A DNA stretch of 64,000 nt. Source: Tepidimonas sediminis. GTDB taxonomy: Bacteria; Pseudomonadota; Gammaproteobacteria; Burkholderiales; Burkholderiaceae_C. The notes beneath the pieces are model-generated. The model searched no databases and was not told the DNA's origin. It was given only the letters and a program-made list of their open reading frames with translations. This document shows positions 1 to 12,302 of the stretch, piece by piece. Both the position numbers and the translations under genes were made by a program. Numbering within the stretch: the first letter of the stretch is position 1; each line of letters opens with the position of its first letter. The stretch lies in contig NZ_VJND01000007.1 of NCBI RefSeq assembly GCF_007556605.1, forward strand, positions 62,001-126,000. Direction: 5' to 3'.

Positions 1-1287
1 GCCACCGGCAAGGTGGTCGACACCGCCACGGTCCATCCGTTCGAGCCGCGGCGCGATGTCGAAGGGGCGCTGGCGACGCTGGCCGCGCTGGTGCGGCGCC
101 ACGGCGTGGAGCTGATCGCCATCGGCAACGGCACCGCCAGCCGCGAGACCGACCGGCTGGTGGGCGAGCTGCTGCAGCGCCTGCGCCAGGGCGGGGCCGG
201 CCCCCTGCCGCAGAAGGTGGTCGTCAGCGAGGCCGGCGCCTCGGTCTACAGTGCCAGCGAACTGGCGGCGCAGGAGCTGCCCGATCTGGACGTGAGCCTG
301 CGCGGGGCGGTCAGCATCGCGCGCCGGCTGCAGGATCCGCTCGCGGAGCTGGTCAAGATCGATCCCAAGAGCATCGGCGTCGGTCAGTACCAGCACGACG
401 TCGATCAGGCTCAGCTGGCGCGCACGCTGGAGGCGGTGGTGGAGGACTGCGTCAACGCGGTGGGCGTCGACCTCAACACCGCCAGCCCCGCGCTGCTGGC
501 GCGCGTCTCGGGCCTGTCGGCAGCCACCGCGCGCGCCGTGGTGCGCTGGCGCGACGCGCACGGGGCCTTCCGCAACCGGCGCCAGCTGCTGGAAGTCAGC
601 GGCATCGGACCGAAGACCTTCGAGCAGTGCGCGGGCTTCCTGCGCATCCGCGGGGGTGATGAGCCGCTGGACATGACCGGCGTGCACCCGGAGGCCTATC
701 CGGTGGTGCAGCGGATTCTGGCCGCCGCCGGCCAGCCGATCGAGGCGCTGCTGGGTCAGCGCGAGCGGCTGCGCGGCCTGGACCCGCGCCGCTTCATCGA
801 CGAGCGCTTCGGCGAGCCGACCGTGCGCGACATTCTGGCGGAGCTGGAAAAGCCCGGCCGTGACCCGCGTCCGGCGTTCCGCGTCGCGCGCTTCGACGAC
901 GCGGTGCAGGATCTGGCCGACCTGCGCCCCGGCATGGTGCTGGAGGGCACGGTGACCAACGTGGCGCAGTTCGGCGCCTTCGTCGACATCGGCGTGCACC
1001 AGGACGGGCTGGTGCACGTCAGCCAGCTGGCGCGTCACTACGTGGCCGATGCGCGCAGCGTCGTCAAGGTCGGCGACGTGGTGCGCGTCAAGGTGCTGGA
1101 GGTGGACCAGGCGCGGCGGCGGATCGCGCTGTCGCTGCGGCTGGACGAGGCCGCCGCGCCGGTCGAGCCGGGCGCGCGGGGCGCGGCTGCAGCGCGCCGT
1201 GGGGGCAGCGCGCGGGCCGCCGCGGCGCCGGCGCCCACCGCGATGGCCGCCGCGTTCGCCCGCCTGCAGCAGGCCGGCCGGCGCTGA
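1..1287 (+). CDS. tex: Tex-family transcription accessory protein, 3' part
   Basis: The gene is cut by the window edge; its frame is open from base 1, so only the C-terminal 428 codons are seen. In order they show a YqgF/RNase H-like segment (first ~120 residues, with [11 protein letters not shown]), a double helix-hairpin-helix region (~150-220, with [10 protein letters not shown] and [12 protein letters not shown]) and an S1 RNA-binding domain (~300-375, [20 protein letters not shown]). This order is typical of Tex, a cytoplasmic nucleic-acid-binding protein linked to transcription. The last ~50 residues are an Ala/Pro/Arg-rich tail, probably disordered. Family assignment is firm; the physiological role of Tex is only partly known. 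Confidence 0.95.
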   Translation, partial: ATGKVVDTATVHPFEPRRDVEGALATLAALVRRHGVELIAIGNGTASRETDRLVGELLQRLRQGGAGPLPQKVVVSEAGASVYSASELAAQELPDLDVSLRGAVSIARRLQDPLAELVKIDPKSIGVGQYQHDVDQAQLARTLEAVVEDCVNAVGVDLNTASPALLARVSGLSAATARAVVRWRDAHGAFRNRRQLLEVSGIGPKTFEQCAGFLRIRGGDEPLDMTGVHPEAYPVVQRILAAAGQPIEALLGQRERLRGLDPRRFIDERFGEPTVRDILAELEKPGRDPRPAFRVARFDDAVQDLADLRPGMVLEGTVTNVAQFGAFVDIGVHQDGLVHVSQLARHYVADARSVVKVGDVVRVKVLEVDQARRRIALSLRLDEAAAPVEPGARGAAAARRGGSARAAAAPAPTAMAAAFARLQQAGRR

Positions 1288-1312
1288 GGCGCCGGCGATA
1301 ATCCGGGCTGCC

Positions 1313-2140
1313 ATGACGCTGGACGAACTGCTGCAACAGGCCAAGGCCATCCCGAGCATCCCGCGGGTCGTCTCGGAGGTGTTGACCGAGCTCGACCGCG
1401 ACGACCCCGACACGCATCGGCTCACCGAGCTCATCGCCTCCGACCCCGGGCTGACGGCGCGCATCCTGAAGCTGGCCAACTCGGCGTTCTTCGGCCTGAC
1501 GCGCCAGATCGACTCGGTGGGCGAGGCCATCGCGGTGCTCGGCTTCAACCACCTGCGCACGCTGGTGCAGGCGGTGGCGCTGGGGGCGAGCTTCAAGACC
1601 GTGCCGGGCGTCAACCTGGAGCAGTTCTGGCGCTACAGCGTCAACACCGCCAAGATCTGCCGCCCGCTGGCGCGCAGCCTGCGCCTGCCGGAGGGGGCGG
1701 CCTTCACCGCCGGGCTGGTGCACGCCGTGGGCGACCTCGTCATGCACATCGGCATGCCGGACGTGGTGGCCAAGATCGACTGGCGCGTCTCGCCGTTCGA
1801 TCTCGGCCGTGCCGAGGTCGAGCGCTCGGTGCTCGGCTACACCTACGCCGACGTCAGCGCCGCCTTCGCGCAGCGCTGGGACTTTCCCGACGCGATCGTG
1901 CGCGCGCTCAAGCACCAGCTGGTGCCGTTCGAGGGCGACATCTACGAGCCGCTGGCCGGCGTCGTGCACATGGCCTCCTGGCGCGCCCGCGCGCAGGAGA
2001 TGAACCTGGATCGCGAGGCGATGCGTGCCACGTTCCCCGACGTGGTGGCGATGCTGCTCGGTCTGAGCCTGGAGACGGTGCTCGACAAGGATCCGGAGCA
2101 GTGGACCTCCGCCGGCGAGCTGGCGGCCTTCCTGCACTGA
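1313..2140 (+). CDS. HDOD domain signalling protein (first of a tandem pair)
   Basis: The 275-residue protein is almost entirely one HDOD domain: SDPGLTARIL and LANSAFFG at about 43-61, then AVLGFNHLRTLV, and GLVHAVGDLVMH around 134-145. The His at 137 is followed by Ala, not the Asp of a true HD phosphohydrolase, so hydrolase activity is unlikely; HDOD proteins are generally signalling or regulatory adaptors. The ATG at 1313 is chosen because the domain starts right after it and tex ends 25 bp upstream. A GATAAT hexamer lies at 1297-1302. The next gene is a paralogue 13 bp downstream. Confidence 0.9.
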   Translation: MTLDELLQQAKAIPSIPRVVSEVLTELDRDDPDTHRLTELIASDPGLTARILKLANSAFFGLTRQIDSVGEAIAVLGFNHLRTLVQAVALGASFKTVPGVNLEQFWRYSVNTAKICRPLARSLRLPEGAAFTAGLVHAVGDLVMHIGMPDVVAKIDWRVSPFDLGRAEVERSVLGYTYADVSAAFAQRWDFPDAIVRALKHQLVPFEGDIYEPLAGVVHMASWRARAQEMNLDREAMRATFPDVVAMLLGLSLETVLDKDPEQWTSAGELAAFLH

Positions 2141-2153
2141 CGGCGGTGCGGCG

Positions 2154-2963
2154 ATGACCGGCTTGAGCGAGCTGCTGCAGCGACCCGAGGCTCTGCCGGT
2201 GGTGCCGGAGGTGGCGGCGCGGCTGATCGACACCTTCGGCCGCGACGACGTCGACCTCAACGACGTGGCGCACGACCTGGAGCGCGACCCGGTGCTGGCC
2301 GCACGCGTGCTGCAGCAGGCCAACTCGGCGTTCTTCCGCCGCCTGCGGCCGGTGCACAGCGTACGCGACGCGGCCTGGGTGCTGGGGCTGACGCGGTTGC
2401 GCGCGCTGGTGCTGGCTGCCGCGGTGCAGAGCCGCTTTCCGGCCCCGCCGGGCATCGAACTGGAGCGCTTCTGGGCCTACAGCTTTGCCGCGGCGTCGCT
2501 GGCGCGCACGGTGTGCCTGCCGCGCCGCCTGGACGAGGCGGTGGCCTACACCGCGGCGTTGCTGCACGCGGTGGGCGAGCTGGTGATGCATCAGGCCATG
2601 CCGCAGCGCATGCTGCCGATCGAGGCGCAGACCCCCTGGTGGACGCTGCAGCGGCCGCAGGCCGAGGAGGCGGCGCTGGGCTGGACCTACGCCGAGGCCG
2701 GCGCGGCGCTGGCCGGCCACTGGCGGCTGCCGGCCACGCTGGTGCAGGCCATCGCCGCTCACCTGCACCCGCTGCGCAGCGACCCGCCCGACCCCCTGGC
2801 GGCGGTGGTCCACATGGTGGCATGGCGGGCGCGCGTCTGGTGCCAGGGCAATGACCGTGACACCCTGATCCATGCCTACCCGGACACGGTGGGCGAACTG
2901 CTGCAGCTCGACCCGGACCTGCTGGTCGATCCGGACATCATCGAGGTCGCGGAGGGCGGATGA
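2154..2963 (+). CDS. HDOD domain signalling protein (second of a tandem pair)
   Basis: This 269-residue single HDOD-domain protein is clearly paralogous to the preceding gene: RDPVLAARVLQQANSAFF at ~44-61, AWVLGLTRLRALVL at ~74-87, LLHAVGELVMH at ~136-146 and a shared FWxYS motif. As in its neighbour the HD motif is degenerate (His-Ala), so a scaffold or signalling role is more likely than hydrolysis. The start ATG is 13 bp after the previous stop, and its own stop overlaps the patatin gene start in an ATGA arrangement, so the three genes are probably one transcript. The actual signal is unknown. Confidence 0.9.
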   Translation: MTGLSELLQRPEALPVVPEVAARLIDTFGRDDVDLNDVAHDLERDPVLAARVLQQANSAFFRRLRPVHSVRDAAWVLGLTRLRALVLAAAVQSRFPAPPGIELERFWAYSFAAASLARTVCLPRRLDEAVAYTAALLHAVGELVMHQAMPQRMLPIEAQTPWWTLQRPQAEEAALGWTYAEAGAALAGHWRLPATLVQAIAAHLHPLRSDPPDPLAAVVHMVAWRARVWCQGNDRDTLIHAYPDTVGELLQLDPDLLVDPDIIEVAEGG

Positions 2964-4048
2964 GCCAGGCGCTGCGCCTGTATGCCGGCCCGGCGGCGCT
3001 GCGCCACCTGCGCGAGCACGGCCTGCAGCCGGAGGACGTCGGGGTCGTGCCCGGGGCCGCGGGCGGGCCCAAGGGGCTCATCCTGGGGCCGCTGGATCGT
3101 TTTCTGTTCGGCCAGTGGCTGCCGCGCGGCCGGCGCGAGGTGCACCTCGTGGGGGCCTCGATCGGCGCCTGGCGCATGGCCACGGCCTGCCTGGACGACT
3201 GCGTGGCCGCGTTTGCCCGGCTGGAACAGGACTACATCGCGCAGGACTACGAGCCCGAGCCGGGACGGCGTCGCCCGCACCCGCGCCAGGTCAGCGAGGC
3301 GTTCGCGCGCGAGCTCAAGGCGTTCTTCGGCGGACGCGTGCACGAGGTGCTGCGGCATCCGCGCTGGCGCGTGCACGTCGTCACGTCGCGCGGACGGCAC
3401 GTGCTGGCGCGCGAGGGGCGCTGGCGCACGCCGCTGGGCTACCTCGGGGCGGTGGCCGCCAACCTGGTGCACCGGCGCGCGCTGGGGGGCTGGCTGCAGC
3501 GGGTGGTCTTCAGCACCCCGCAGCCCGATGGCACGCCGGCGGGGCTGCCCTTTGACGCGCGCGACCTGCCGACGCGCCACGTGGCGCTGGGCGAGGCCAA
3601 CTTCATGCCGGCGCTGCAGGCCAGCTGCTCGATCCCGTTCGTGCTGCAGGCCGTGCACGACATCCCCGGCGCGCCCCCCGGTGCCTACTGGGACGGCGGC
3701 ATCACCGACTACCACCTGCACCTGCGCTGGCGGCGCGAGCTCGGGCTGGTGCTGTACCCGCACTTCCAGCGGCAGGTGGTGCCGGGCTGGCTGGACAAGG
3801 CGCTGCGCTGGCGCCACCGCCCCAGTGCCGCGCTGGCGCACACGTTGCTGCTGGCGCCCGACCCCGAATGGGTGCGGCGCCTGCCCGACGGCAAGCTGCC
3901 CGACCGCCGCGACTTCGAACGCTACGGGCGTGACCTGCCGGCGCGCATGCGCGCCTGGCAGACCGCGGTGCGCGAGGCGCAACGGCTGGCCGACGAGTTC
4001 GCCGCCTGGCTCGAGCGTCCCGATCCGGCGCGCGTCGAGCCGCTTTGA
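2960..4048 (+). CDS. patatin-like phospholipase family protein
   Basis: The 362-residue protein has the patatin serine-hydrolase signatures: a glycine-rich oxyanion loop GAAGGPKGL at ~32-40, a nucleophile elbow GASIGA with the candidate serine at 67, and the catalytic Asp in YWDGG at ~245. Patatins hydrolyse acyl esters of phospholipids or neutral lipids with a Ser-Asp dyad. No signal peptide is seen, so it probably acts in the cytoplasm. The ATG overlaps the stop of the upstream HDOD gene (ATGA), implying coupled translation. Substrate cannot be deduced. A convergent dehydrogenase ends 76 bp downstream. Confidence 0.85.
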   Translation: MSQALRLYAGPAALRHLREHGLQPEDVGVVPGAAGGPKGLILGPLDRFLFGQWLPRGRREVHLVGASIGAWRMATACLDDCVAAFARLEQDYIAQDYEPEPGRRRPHPRQVSEAFARELKAFFGGRVHEVLRHPRWRVHVVTSRGRHVLAREGRWRTPLGYLGAVAANLVHRRALGGWLQRVVFSTPQPDGTPAGLPFDARDLPTRHVALGEANFMPALQASCSIPFVLQAVHDIPGAPPGAYWDGGITDYHLHLRWRRELGLVLYPHFQRQVVPGWLDKALRWRHRPSAALAHTLLLAPDPEWVRRLPDGKLPDRRDFERYGRDLPARMRAWQTAVREAQRLADEFAAWLERPDPARVEPL

Positions 4049-4124
4049 TCCGTCGCCGCCCGTACGCGGTCGCCGCGCTGCCCCGGTTGCCGGCCGGGCT
4101 GGCCGCCTCGGCTGCGGGGCTCGC

Positions 4125-5273
4125 TCACAGCGAGGCTTCGAGCATCGCGCGGTAGTCGTCCCGGGTGGCCAGCCGCGGATTGGTCTTGTGGCAGTGGTCG
4201 GCCAGCGCCCCGTCGATGATGCGGTCGAACATCGCCCGCGTCACGCCCAGCTCCCCCAGGCCGGTGGGCAGCCCGAGCCGCGCGCTCATCGCCCGGATCG
4301 CCGGGGCCACCTCGTCGGGACTGTCCAGCCCCATCGCGTGCGCCAGGCGCTGCAGCCGGCGCTCGCGGCGCACGCTGTCGGCCGCGGCGTTGAAGGTGAC
4401 CACCGCGGGCAGGAAGATGGCGTTGAGCGTGCCGTGATGCAGGGTGGGGTCGAGGCCGCCCAGGCTGTGGCTGAGCGAGTGCACGCAACCCAGCCCCTTC
4501 TGGAACGCCATCGCCCCCTGCATGCTGGCGCACATCATCTGCAGGCGGGCCTCCCGGTCCTGCCCGTCGCGCGTGGCGCGCTCGATGTGCGCCCAGCCAC
4601 GCTCCAGCCCGTCCAGGGCGATGCCGTCCGCGGGCGGGTTGAACGCCGGGGCCAGGAAGGTCTCGATGCAGTGCGCGATCGCGTCCATGCCGGTGGCGGC
4701 GGTCAGCCGCGGCGGCAGACCCAGCGTGAGCTCCGGATCGAGGATCGCCGCCTTCGGCAGCAGGTGCCAGCTGTGGAAACCCAGCTTGCGCCCATCCTCC
4801 ACGATCAGGATGGCGCCGCGTGCGACCTCGCTGCCGGTGCCGGCGGTGGTCGGCACCGCGATCAGCGGTGGTACCCGGTCGGTGATGCGCGGCGAGCCGC
4901 CCTCGATGGTCGCATACGCTTTCAGCGGGCCGTCGTGGGTGCTCACGATCGCCACGCCCTTGGCGCAGTCGATCGCGCTGCCGCCGCCCAGCGCGATCAG
5001 CCCGTCGCAGCCGGCCTCGTGGTAGAGGGCGGCGGCAGCGCGCACCGCCGCCTCGGTGGGGTTGGAGGGCGTGCCATCGAAGATCGCGCAGGGCAGGGCG
5101 GGGCCGCCCTCGGCCAGCGCATCCAGCGCGCGCTGCAGCAGCCCGGCGGCGCGCACGCCGGCGTCGGTCACGATCAGCGGTCGGGTGATGCCCACGCGGC
5201 TGCATTCGGCGCGCAGCAGGCGCACGGCGCCGTGCTCGATCTGGATCGTCGTCAGGTAGCGGATCTCGGCCAT
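4125..5273 (-). CDS. iron-containing (type III) alcohol dehydrogenase
   Basis: The 382-residue protein has the group III Fe-ADH fold: an NAD(P)-binding GGGSAIDCAKG loop at ~96-106, PTTAGTGSEVARG at ~141-153, and metal ligands in GMDAIAHCIETF (Asp197, His201), GCVHSLSHSLGG (His265) and HHGTLNA (His280). All expected ligands are present. It should oxidise an alcohol or reduce an aldehyde with NAD(P)H; subfamily and substrate are not clear. The start at 5273 is preceded by GAGGAG at good spacing; a start nine codons upstream (5300) lacks such a site. It is transcribed away from the esterase gene, sharing a ~107-bp intergenic region. Confidence 0.9.
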   Translation of the reverse strand: MAEIRYLTTIQIEHGAVRLLRAECSRVGITRPLIVTDAGVRAAGLLQRALDALAEGGPALPCAIFDGTPSNPTEAAVRAAAALYHEAGCDGLIALGGGSAIDCAKGVAIVSTHDGPLKAYATIEGGSPRITDRVPPLIAVPTTAGTGSEVARGAILIVEDGRKLGFHSWHLLPKAAILDPELTLGLPPRLTAATGMDAIAHCIETFLAPAFNPPADGIALDGLERGWAHIERATRDGQDREARLQMMCASMQGAMAFQKGLGCVHSLSHSLGGLDPTLHHGTLNAIFLPAVVTFNAAADSVRRERRLQRLAHAMGLDSPDEVAPAIRAMSARLGLPTGLGELGVTRAMFDRIIDGALADHCHKTNPRLATRDDYRAMLEASL

Positions 5274-5380
5274 GGTGTCGTCTCCTCGGGGTGTGCGCAC
5301 TGTAGCGACCGTGGCCAGGCCGCGCTGCCGCCTCGGCGTCAGTCCGCCAGCCGGCGGCTTCGCCGCGCTACCATGCGACC

Positions 5381-6346
5381 ATGAGCCATTCCCATCCGCG
5401 CGCGCTGCTGACCCCGGCCATGCGCGGAGTGCTGGAGCGCATGGCGCGCGCCGGCCGGCCCCCGCTGCACGCGCTGACGCCCGCGCAGGCGCGGGCCTTC
5501 TACGAGGCCGGCGCCAACGTGCTGGACCTGCCGCCGCACCGCATGGCGCGGGTGGAGGCGCTGACCATCCCGGCCCGCGACGGTGCCCCGCTGGTGGCCG
5601 AGCTGGTGGTGCCGCACCGTCCGCCGCACCGCGCGGCGCCGGGCGTGCTGCTGTATTTTCACGGCGGCGGCTTCGTCGTCGGCAGCGTGCGCACGCACGC
5701 CGCGCTGTGCCGGCACCTGGCGCATCTGGCCGGCTGCGCCGTGCTGTCGCTGGACTACCGTCTGGCGCCGGAGCACCGCTTCCCCACCGCGGTGCACGAC
5801 GCCTTCGATGCGCTGGCGTGGCTGCGCGGCGCCGCCGCCGGGCTCGGGCTGGATCCGGCGCGCATCGCCGTCGGCGGCGACAGCGCCGGCGGCACCCTGG
5901 CGGTGGTGACGGCCCTGCAGGCGCGCGACGCCGGCTGGCCGCTGGCCCTGCAACTGCTGTTCTACCCCGGGTGCTCGGCCTGGCAGGACACGCCGTCGCA
6001 CCGCCGCTTCGGGCACGGCTTTTTGCTGGAGGCCGAGACCATCCAGTGGTTCTTCCGCCACTACCTCGACGACAGCCAGCGCGAGGACTGGCGCTTCGCC
6101 CCGCTGCTGGCGCCGGACTTCGACGGCGTCGCGCCGGGCTGGATCGGCCTGGCGGAGTGCGATCCCCTGGTCGACGAAGGCATTCTGCTCGCCGATGCCC
6201 TGCGCATGGCCGGCGTCGCGGTGGACCTGGAGATCTACCGCGGCGTGACGCACGAGTTCATCAAGATGGGCCGCGCGATCCCGGAGGCGCTGCGCGCGCA
6301 CCAGGACGCGGCGCGGGCGCTGCGGCGGGCTCTGCAGGCCGCATGA
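5381..6346 (+). CDS. alpha/beta hydrolase, HSL-family esterase/lipase
   Basis: The 321-residue hormone-sensitive-lipase-type esterase has the diagnostic HGGGF oxyanion motif at 94-98, the nucleophile Ser168 in GDSAGG, and Asp261 (ECDPLVDEG) and His291 (THEF) completing the triad. It should hydrolyse short-chain carboxylic esters. No signal peptide is apparent, so it is probably cytoplasmic. The ATG at 5381 lies seven bases after a TACCAT hexamer, so its transcript may have a very short leader. The MaoC gene follows 136 bp later and a joint function is not evident. Confidence 0.9.
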   Translation: MSHSHPRALLTPAMRGVLERMARAGRPPLHALTPAQARAFYEAGANVLDLPPHRMARVEALTIPARDGAPLVAELVVPHRPPHRAAPGVLLYFHGGGFVVGSVRTHAALCRHLAHLAGCAVLSLDYRLAPEHRFPTAVHDAFDALAWLRGAAAGLGLDPARIAVGGDSAGGTLAVVTALQARDAGWPLALQLLFYPGCSAWQDTPSHRRFGHGFLLEAETIQWFFRHYLDDSQREDWRFAPLLAPDFDGVAPGWIGLAECDPLVDEGILLADALRMAGVAVDLEIYRGVTHEFIKMGRAIPEALRAHQDAARALRRALQAA

Positions 6347-6482
6347 CCGCTCCACGCCATGTCGAGGGACGCCGTCTTGGGCGGCCTTCGGCGCTGGGCC
6401 GAACCGGGGGGCCTTCGTGCTGTCCGATCCGTGACCGCCGGCACCGGCCCGTGCGGCTAGGGTGTCGGCAGGAGGACACGCC

Positions 6483-6980
6483 ATGACCGCCATCGACCCC
6501 GTATCCAGCCCGCCCATCCGCATCTGGTGGGAAGACCTCGCCGTCGGCGAATCGCGCGACCTGGGCAGCCTGACCGTGACCGAGGAGGAGATTGTCGCGT
6601 TCGCCCGTCAGTTCGATCCGCAGCCGTTCCACCTCGACCACGAGGCGGGGCGCCGCTCCGTGTTCGGCGCCTTGTGCGCCAGTGGCTGGCACACCTGCGC
6701 GCTGGCGATGCGGCTGATGGTGACGAACTTCCTGCACGAGACCGCCAGCCTGGGCTCCCCGGGGCTGGAGAGCCTGAAGTGGCTGCGGCCGGTGCTGCCC
6801 GGCGACACGCTGAGCCTGCGCCATACCATCCTCGACAAGCGCCCGATGGCCAGCCGGCCCGACGTCGGTCTGGTGCGCACGCTGTGGGAGATGACCAACC
6901 AGCACGGCCAGCCGGTGCTGCGCATGGAGGGTTGGGGGATGTTCCGCCGTCGCGAGCCCGCCGGGACCGCAGGCGCCTGA
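6483..6980 (+). CDS. MaoC family (R)-hydratase/dehydratase
   Basis: The 165-residue protein has the single hot-dog-fold MaoC signature: [17 protein letters not shown] at ~39-55, where Asp and His are the expected catalytic pair, then [14 protein letters not shown]. MaoC proteins hydrate enoyl-CoA-type thioesters or act on related acyl substrates. The ATG at 6483 is preceded by AGGAGG at 6469-6474. A GTG at 6462 is in frame but lies upstream of that ribosome site and is rejected. Substrate is unknown; the gene stands alone between the esterase and ygiQ-like genes. Confidence 0.9.
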   Translation: MTAIDPVSSPPIRIWWEDLAVGESRDLGSLTVTEEEIVAFARQFDPQPFHLDHEAGRRSVFGALCASGWHTCALAMRLMVTNFLHETASLGSPGLESLKWLRPVLPGDTLSLRHTILDKRPMASRPDVGLVRTLWEMTNQHGQPVLRMEGWGMFRRREPAGTAGA

Positions 6981-7076
6981 GCCGCGGTGGCGCACCGGCC
7001 GCAAGCGGCGAGGGCCGACCACCCCCGGCACGGCGGGGGATGCCGGCGGCGGCGTGCACGCACGCGCGCGGCGGCC

Positions 7077-7082
7077 TACAAT
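7077..7082 (+). promoter_or_regulatory. candidate -10 element upstream of the YgiQ-type gene
   Basis: TACAAT lies 50 bp before the ATG in the context CCTACAATCGCC, very like the hexamer context in front of pyrH. No convincing -35 box is visible at the usual distance. Confidence 0.4.
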
Positions 7083-7132
7083 CGCCGCCCCTGCGATGCC
7101 CCGCGGCCGGTTCCGCCGCCCCCCTGACGCCC

Positions 7133-10662
<3,530 letters not shown>

Positions 10663-10702
10663 GGACGCAGCGGCTCGGCAGCGTCGGCCGTGCCCTCCTT
10701 TT

Positions 10703-10739
10703 TGCGCGATCATCGCGCACGGTGTGCGATCAGCGCGCA
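10703..10739. promoter_or_regulatory. double-palindrome operator between pobA and the IclR-type regulator
   Basis: The first element, 10703-10719, is a perfect 8+1+8 palindrome TGCGCGAT-C-ATCGCGCA. The second, 10723-10739, is TGTGCGAT-C-AGCGCGCA, six of eight positions symmetric. Their centres (10711 and 10731) are 20 bp apart, two helical turns, placing the elements on the same DNA face. Acinetobacter PcaU and PobR, in the same subfamily as the adjacent regulator, bind arrays of ~10-bp repeats including a palindrome. The inference is that the regulator binds here to control pobA and itself. Confidence 0.7.
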
Positions 10740-10789
10740 GATGTCCGGTGCGCCGTCGCGATCGGGGCGGCATGCGGTATCGTTGCGCC

Positions 10790-11635
10790 ATGACGCTTGC
10801 CGCCGCCGACACCATCGCCGGCCTGATCAAGGGGCTGGCCGTGCTGGAGAGCTTCGACACCGAGCGCCAGCGCCTCAACGCCACGTTGGCGGCGCAGCGC
10901 GCGGGCCTGTCGCGGGCGGCGGCGCGGCGCCATCTGCTGACGCTGGCGCACCTGGGCTACCTGGAGACCGACGGCCACGACTACTGGCTGGCACCGAAGG
11001 TGCTGCGGCTGGCCGGTCGCTACCTGGCCAGCGCCCGCCTGCCGCGCACCGTGCAGCCGGTGCTGGACCGGCTGGCCGCGCGCGCAAGCGAGCCGTTCTC
11101 GGTGGCGGTGCTCGACGACGAGGCGGTCGTGGTCGTGGCGCGCAGCGTGCCGGTCGTGCCGGCCTGGGCGGGCGACGACGTGCTGGGTGGCTCGCTCGGC
11201 GATCCTGCCGCGGCGCGCGGGCGCAGCCGCTGGCTGGCCTACGGGCTGCACCTGGGTGCGCGCCTGCCGGCGCATGCCACGTCCACCGGACGCGTGCTGC
11301 TGGCGGCGTTGCCGGCGGCGCAGCTGCGCCAGTGGCTGGCGGCGCACGCGGGGCCGGACGGGCGCCTGCCGCGCCTGACGCCCTACACGGTGACCGAGCC
11401 GGCGGTGCTGCGGCGCGTGCTGCGTCAGGTGCGGCAGCAGGACCACTGCCTGTGCAGCGAGGAGCACGAGCTGGGCGTGCACGCGGTGGCGGTGCCGCTG
11501 CGCGATGCGCGGGGCCGCACGGTGGCCGCACTCAACGCCGTGCTGTCGCAGGAGCGGCTGCAGGCGGGCGCGGTGCAGCGCGAGCTGCTGCCGCTGCTGC
11601 AGCAGGCCGCGGCCGAGCTGCGGCCGCTGTTGTGA
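10790..11635 (+). CDS. pobR: IclR family regulator, PobR/PcaR-like
   Basis: The 281-residue IclR-family protein starts its helix-turn-helix domain with GLIKGLAVLESFD, the opening typical of the PobR/PcaU/PcaR subfamily, followed by an effector domain (~80-280) with the usual HATSTGRVLLA and EEHELGVHAVAVPL motifs. By position and family it is the likely 4-hydroxybenzoate-responsive regulator of the divergent pobA. The ATG at 10790 gives the normal N-terminus; 22 extra upstream codons would run through the operator. The nuclease gene follows after 13 bp. The specific name is inferred from context and motifs. Confidence 0.85.
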   Translation: MTLAAADTIAGLIKGLAVLESFDTERQRLNATLAAQRAGLSRAAARRHLLTLAHLGYLETDGHDYWLAPKVLRLAGRYLASARLPRTVQPVLDRLAARASEPFSVAVLDDEAVVVVARSVPVVPAWAGDDVLGGSLGDPAAARGRSRWLAYGLHLGARLPAHATSTGRVLLAALPAAQLRQWLAAHAGPDGRLPRLTPYTVTEPAVLRRVLRQVRQQDHCLCSEEHELGVHAVAVPLRDARGRTVAALNAVLSQERLQAGAVQRELLPLLQQAAAELRPLL

Positions 11636-11648
11636 CGGGGAGGCCACG

Positions 11649-12302
11649 ATGGGACGTGCGAACGGGAGGCCACGCGGCCGCTGGCTGCTGGCGCTGCTGC
11701 TGGCCGGCGGGCTGGCCGCCTGCGGCGGGCCGGCGCCGCCGCTGCAGGCGACCGCGCCGGCCGACGCGCCGGTGGTCGTGGCCGTGCATGACGGCGACAC
11801 CCTGCGCGTGCGCGACGCACACGGGCGCGTGCGCACCGTCCGGCTGGCGGCCATCGACGCGCCCGAGCTCGATCAACCCGGCGGCGCGCAGGCGCAGGCG
11901 GCGCTGCAGGGCTGGACGCTGGGCCGTGCGGTGACGCTGCAGGAGCGCGGTGACGACCGTCACGGGCGGCGACTGGCGGTGGTGTGGCGGCTGCAGGACG
12001 ACGGCAGCGCGCTGGAGCTCAACCTCGCGTTGCTGCAGCAGGGCTGGGCTTGGCACTACCGCGCCCATGCCGATGAGCAGCCGCTGGCGGAGCGCTGGCG
12101 CTACGCCGCTGCGGAGCTGGCCGCGCGCCGCGCCGGCCGCGGCCTGTGGGCCGATCCGGACGCCATCCCGCCCTGGGAGTGGCGCCGGCTCAAACGTCGA
12201 TCGCCTGCACCGAGCCGGCGCGCCGGCGCAGCTCGAACTTCTGGATCTTGCCCGTGCTGGTCTTGGGCAGCTCGCCGAACTCGACCGCGCGCGGCACCTT
12301 GA
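11649..12302 (+). CDS. lipoprotein thermonuclease-like (SNase domain) protein
   Basis: The 217-residue protein starts with a lipoprotein signal (WLLALLLAGGLAAC, lipobox Cys25), then a staphylococcal-nuclease OB-fold. Catalytic motifs are intact: HDGDTLRV, VRLAAIDAPEL and DDRHGRRLAVVW, supplying Asp, Arg, Asp, Glu and Arg. It probably cleaves nucleic acid in the periplasm while lipid-anchored. Homologues usually end soon after PPWEWRRLKR; here the frame continues about 40 codons, antisense to the 3' end of the convergent acyl-CoA synthetase gene (113-bp overlap). That tail looks non-homologous, as if the original stop was lost. Confidence 0.85.
   Translation: MGRANGRPRGRWLLALLLAGGLAACGGPAPPLQATAPADAPVVVAVHDGDTLRVRDAHGRVRTVRLAAIDAPELDQPGGAQAQAALQGWTLGRAVTLQERGDDRHGRRLAVVWRLQDDGSALELNLALLQQGWAWHYRAHADEQPLAERWRYAAAELAARRAGRGLWADPDAIPPWEWRRLKRRSPAPSRRAGAARTSGSCPCWSWAARRTRPRAAP

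Noticed and set aside
1088-2873. Long minus-strand frames opposite the HDOD genes
   Set aside because: Compositionally biased, no start context and no recognisable fold.
5292-5299. GTGCGCAC palindrome between the alcohol dehydrogenase and esterase genes
   Set aside because: Only 8 bp and expected often by chance in DNA this rich in GC steps; no second copy nearby.
6387-6403. TTCGGC-GCTGG-GCCGAA hairpin after the esterase gene
   Set aside because: Short stem, no T-tract; could be a weak terminator but not enough to call.
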